Shown here one piece after another: positions 62,695 to 64,000 of a stretch of DNA of 64,000 nt (position 1 is the stretch's first letter; every line of letters starts with the position of its first letter). The DNA is taken from the NCBI RefSeq assembly GCF_001580025.1, contig NZ_LSZO01000192.1:1-64000 (forward strand), read 5' to 3'. The notes under the pieces were generated by a model. That model saw only the letters and a program-made list of their open reading frames with translations, had not been told where the DNA came from and did not search any database. Source of the DNA: Ventosimonas gracilis (lineage in GTDB: Bacteria; Pseudomonadota; Gammaproteobacteria; Pseudomonadales; Pseudomonadaceae). The position numbers and the translations under genes were made by a program.

Positions 62695-63480
62695 ATGAGC
62701 AATCAACTTAACCAATGGCTGAAGCGTTTTTTACTGCTCGGCGCAGTGGCCGCAACATCCGCCCAAGCGGCAGCAGACAAAATTATCTTCGCCATCTCGC
62801 AAGAGCCTTATCCGCCGTTTTCATGGAAGGCCAGTAGCGGGCAGTGGAGCGGTTTTGAGCCGGATTTAATTCGCGAACTGTGCAAACAAATGCAAGCCGA
62901 CTGCCGCTTTCATGAACTGGCTTGGGACGGGCTTATTCCGGCATTAAACTCCAAACAAGTCGATGTTATTTTAAATTCGCTATCGATTACGCCAGAGCGT
63001 AAACAAGTGGTGGATTTTACCGAAGCTTATTTACAAACCCCGGCACTTTGGGTCGGCGAAAAAGCGCTTAAACTGACCCCCACGGTGGAAGGGCTTAAAG
63101 GTAAAACCATTGGCGTGCAGGGTTCTACCAGTTCGGCGAGCTATTTAAAAAACTACTTTGGCAAAACCGCCAAAGTGCGTTATTACAACGACCAAGATGA
63201 TGTATTAAGCGATTTACGCAATGGCCGCATCGATATCATGCTCGCCGACCAAATATCCATTGAACCCATGCTGGAACTTGCCGAAAACAATTTGCTGGAA
63301 AGCAAAGGCGTAGCCCCGAAAGACCCGTTATTTGGTGAAGGCATAGGCGCTGCCGTACGCAAAGGTGACGACGCACTGCGCGAGCGGCTAAACCAGGCAC
63401 TGGCCGCATTACGTGATGACGGAAGGATGCAAAGCTTAAGTGCGCCTTACTTTAAGCCCGATATTTTGTCGCTGGATTAA
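62695..63480 (+). CDS. Polar amino acid-type binding protein, paralogue 2
   Basis: 261 residues, signal peptide about 1-25. Same layout as the preceding protein: ISQEPYPPFSWKASSGQW, GFEPDLIRELCKQMQADC, VDVILNSLSITPERKQVVDF and the end DILSLD. The two differ most in the second lobe, which suggests different ligands sharing one permease. 105 bases separate the genes. Confidence 0.92.
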   Translation: MSNQLNQWLKRFLLLGAVAATSAQAAADKIIFAISQEPYPPFSWKASSGQWSGFEPDLIRELCKQMQADCRFHELAWDGLIPALNSKQVDVILNSLSITPERKQVVDFTEAYLQTPALWVGEKALKLTPTVEGLKGKTIGVQGSTSSASYLKNYFGKTAKVRYYNDQDDVLSDLRNGRIDIMLADQISIEPMLELAENNLLESKGVAPKDPLFGEGIGAAVRKGDDALRERLNQALAALRDDGRMQSLSAPYFKPDILSLD

Positions 63481-63488
63481 CGGCTTTG

Positions 63489-63534
63489 CCCTCTTCCCGC
63501 AAACCCCTCTCCCGCAAACGGAGAAGAGTTAGGG
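63489..63534. repeat. CCCTCTCCC-family repeats behind paralogue 2
   Basis: Two direct copies of the half-element (CCCTCTTCCCGCAAA and CCCTCTCCCGCAAA) followed by GGAGAAGAG, which can pair with either. It lies between the binding-protein stop and the permease gene. Confidence 0.55.
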
Positions 63535-63611
63535 CGGTAAACACCCATGCTTAAAAGGAATGCAGCGCCGCCAGTCCTGCCGCTTCAATGATAAAAAACC
63601 TGTGAGGCTTC

Positions 63612-64000
63612 ATGAGTTTTACTGATATTTACCGACTGCTGATCAGCGACGGCTGGGGCAAAAGCCTGGTAGCGGGCATGGTCACCACCTTGGAAATCTC
63701 CATCCTGGCCTTTGCCCTTGGCACAGTGATTGGCCTTATCGTCGCCCTGTGCAAGCTCAAAGGCCCGCGTCCGCTCATCGCCTGTGCCAATGCCTATACC
63801 ACGCTGTGCCGCGCCATTCCTGAGCTTTTGCTGATATTACTGCTGTATTACGTGGGCACCGATGCCATCAACCTGCTGATGACCTCCATCGGACGCGGCC
63901 CGGTCGAGGTCAACGGCTTTGCCGCCGCCGTGGTGGTGCTTGGCATTGTCAGCGGTGCCTACCAAGCCGAAGTGCTGCGCGGCGCCATTTTGGCGGTAAA
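63612..64000 (+). CDS. Polar amino acid ABC transporter permease (HisQ-like), 5' part
   Basis: Open from ATG 63612 to the window end (129 codons seen), beginning MSFTDIYRLLISDGWGK. It has three clear hydrophobic helices (LEISILAFALGTVIGLIVAL; IPELLLILLLYYVG; AVVVLGIVSGAY) and the family motifs YTTLCRAIPELLLI and SGAYQAEVLRGAI. It is the expected permease of the HisP-like ATPase and the paired binding proteins. The 3' end is outside the window. Confidence 0.92.
   Translation, partial: MSFTDIYRLLISDGWGKSLVAGMVTTLEISILAFALGTVIGLIVALCKLKGPRPLIACANAYTTLCRAIPELLLILLLYYVGTDAINLLMTSIGRGPVEVNGFAAAVVVLGIVSGAYQAEVLRGAILAV

Overview
The window reads as chromosome of a gammaproteobacterium close to Pseudomonas, at moderate G+C. 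The evidence is family content and gene order: trmJ-cysE-iscRSUA-hscBA-fdx-iscX, hflKC-hisZ-purA, hslVU followed by a DUF971 gene, xseB-ispA-dxs, a FleQ orthologue, a TpbA-type periplasmic phosphatase, an OprD porin and a PA3286-type KAS III. Genus was not determined. No rRNA, tRNA, CRISPR array, phage module or intact insertion sequence was recognised.

Layout. 1-90 is a 7-bp tandem repeat cut by the window edge. 303-3312 (minus) is a cbb3 oxidase operon ccoNOP without ccoQ, preceded by an Fnr/Anr box. 3828-6644 holds a tpbA-like phosphatase and an LTA-synthase-like sulfatase-fold enzyme. 6697-13860 (minus) is the Fe-S assembly block with cysE and trmJ upstream and a well-formed IscR site. 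13996-16266 is hslVU plus DUF971. 16435-17890 carries two toxin-antitoxin pairs (YafQ/DinJ and HigBA). The HigBA pair lies between two 24-bp direct repeats, one of which is the 3' end of the next gene (KAS III). 19760-24550 is hflKC-hisZ-purA, with a truncated DNA methyltransferase between hflC and hisZ. 25777-28850 is a sulfate importer operon (cysTWA) interrupted by an unknown lipoprotein gene.

29002-38810 is a probable transport and catabolism block: a PotABCD-type importer, an amidase, a secreted YtcJ-like amidohydrolase, a C45-type acyltransferase/hydrolase and an OprD porin. Together they could take up and hydrolyse amide-linked cationic compounds; the substrate is not known. 38962-44115 holds ppa, xseB-ispA-dxs and fleQ.

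44199-50348 (minus) is one long transcription unit, sohB - yhdH-like - ABC ATPase - FtsX-like permease - FGE/SUMF1-domain protein - coiled-coil lipoprotein. The last four match in type and order the TagT-S-R-Q module that controls type VI secretion phosphorylation in Pseudomonas, yet no ppkA, pppA or T6SS structural gene is in the window. This is the most interesting system here.

50609-55470 contains an SCP2 protein, an ABC half-transporter, a DsbA-family protein, trhO, yggS and a BolA-like gene. 55567-64000 is a second catabolic/transport block: a LysR regulator divergent from a ThDP decarboxylase (AruI-like), an M20 amidohydrolase, a PotD-like binding protein, and a polar amino acid ABC system with two tandem binding-protein paralogues and a permease cut off by the window end. 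Short palindromes built on CCCTCTCCCGC recur in gene gaps, often between convergent genes.
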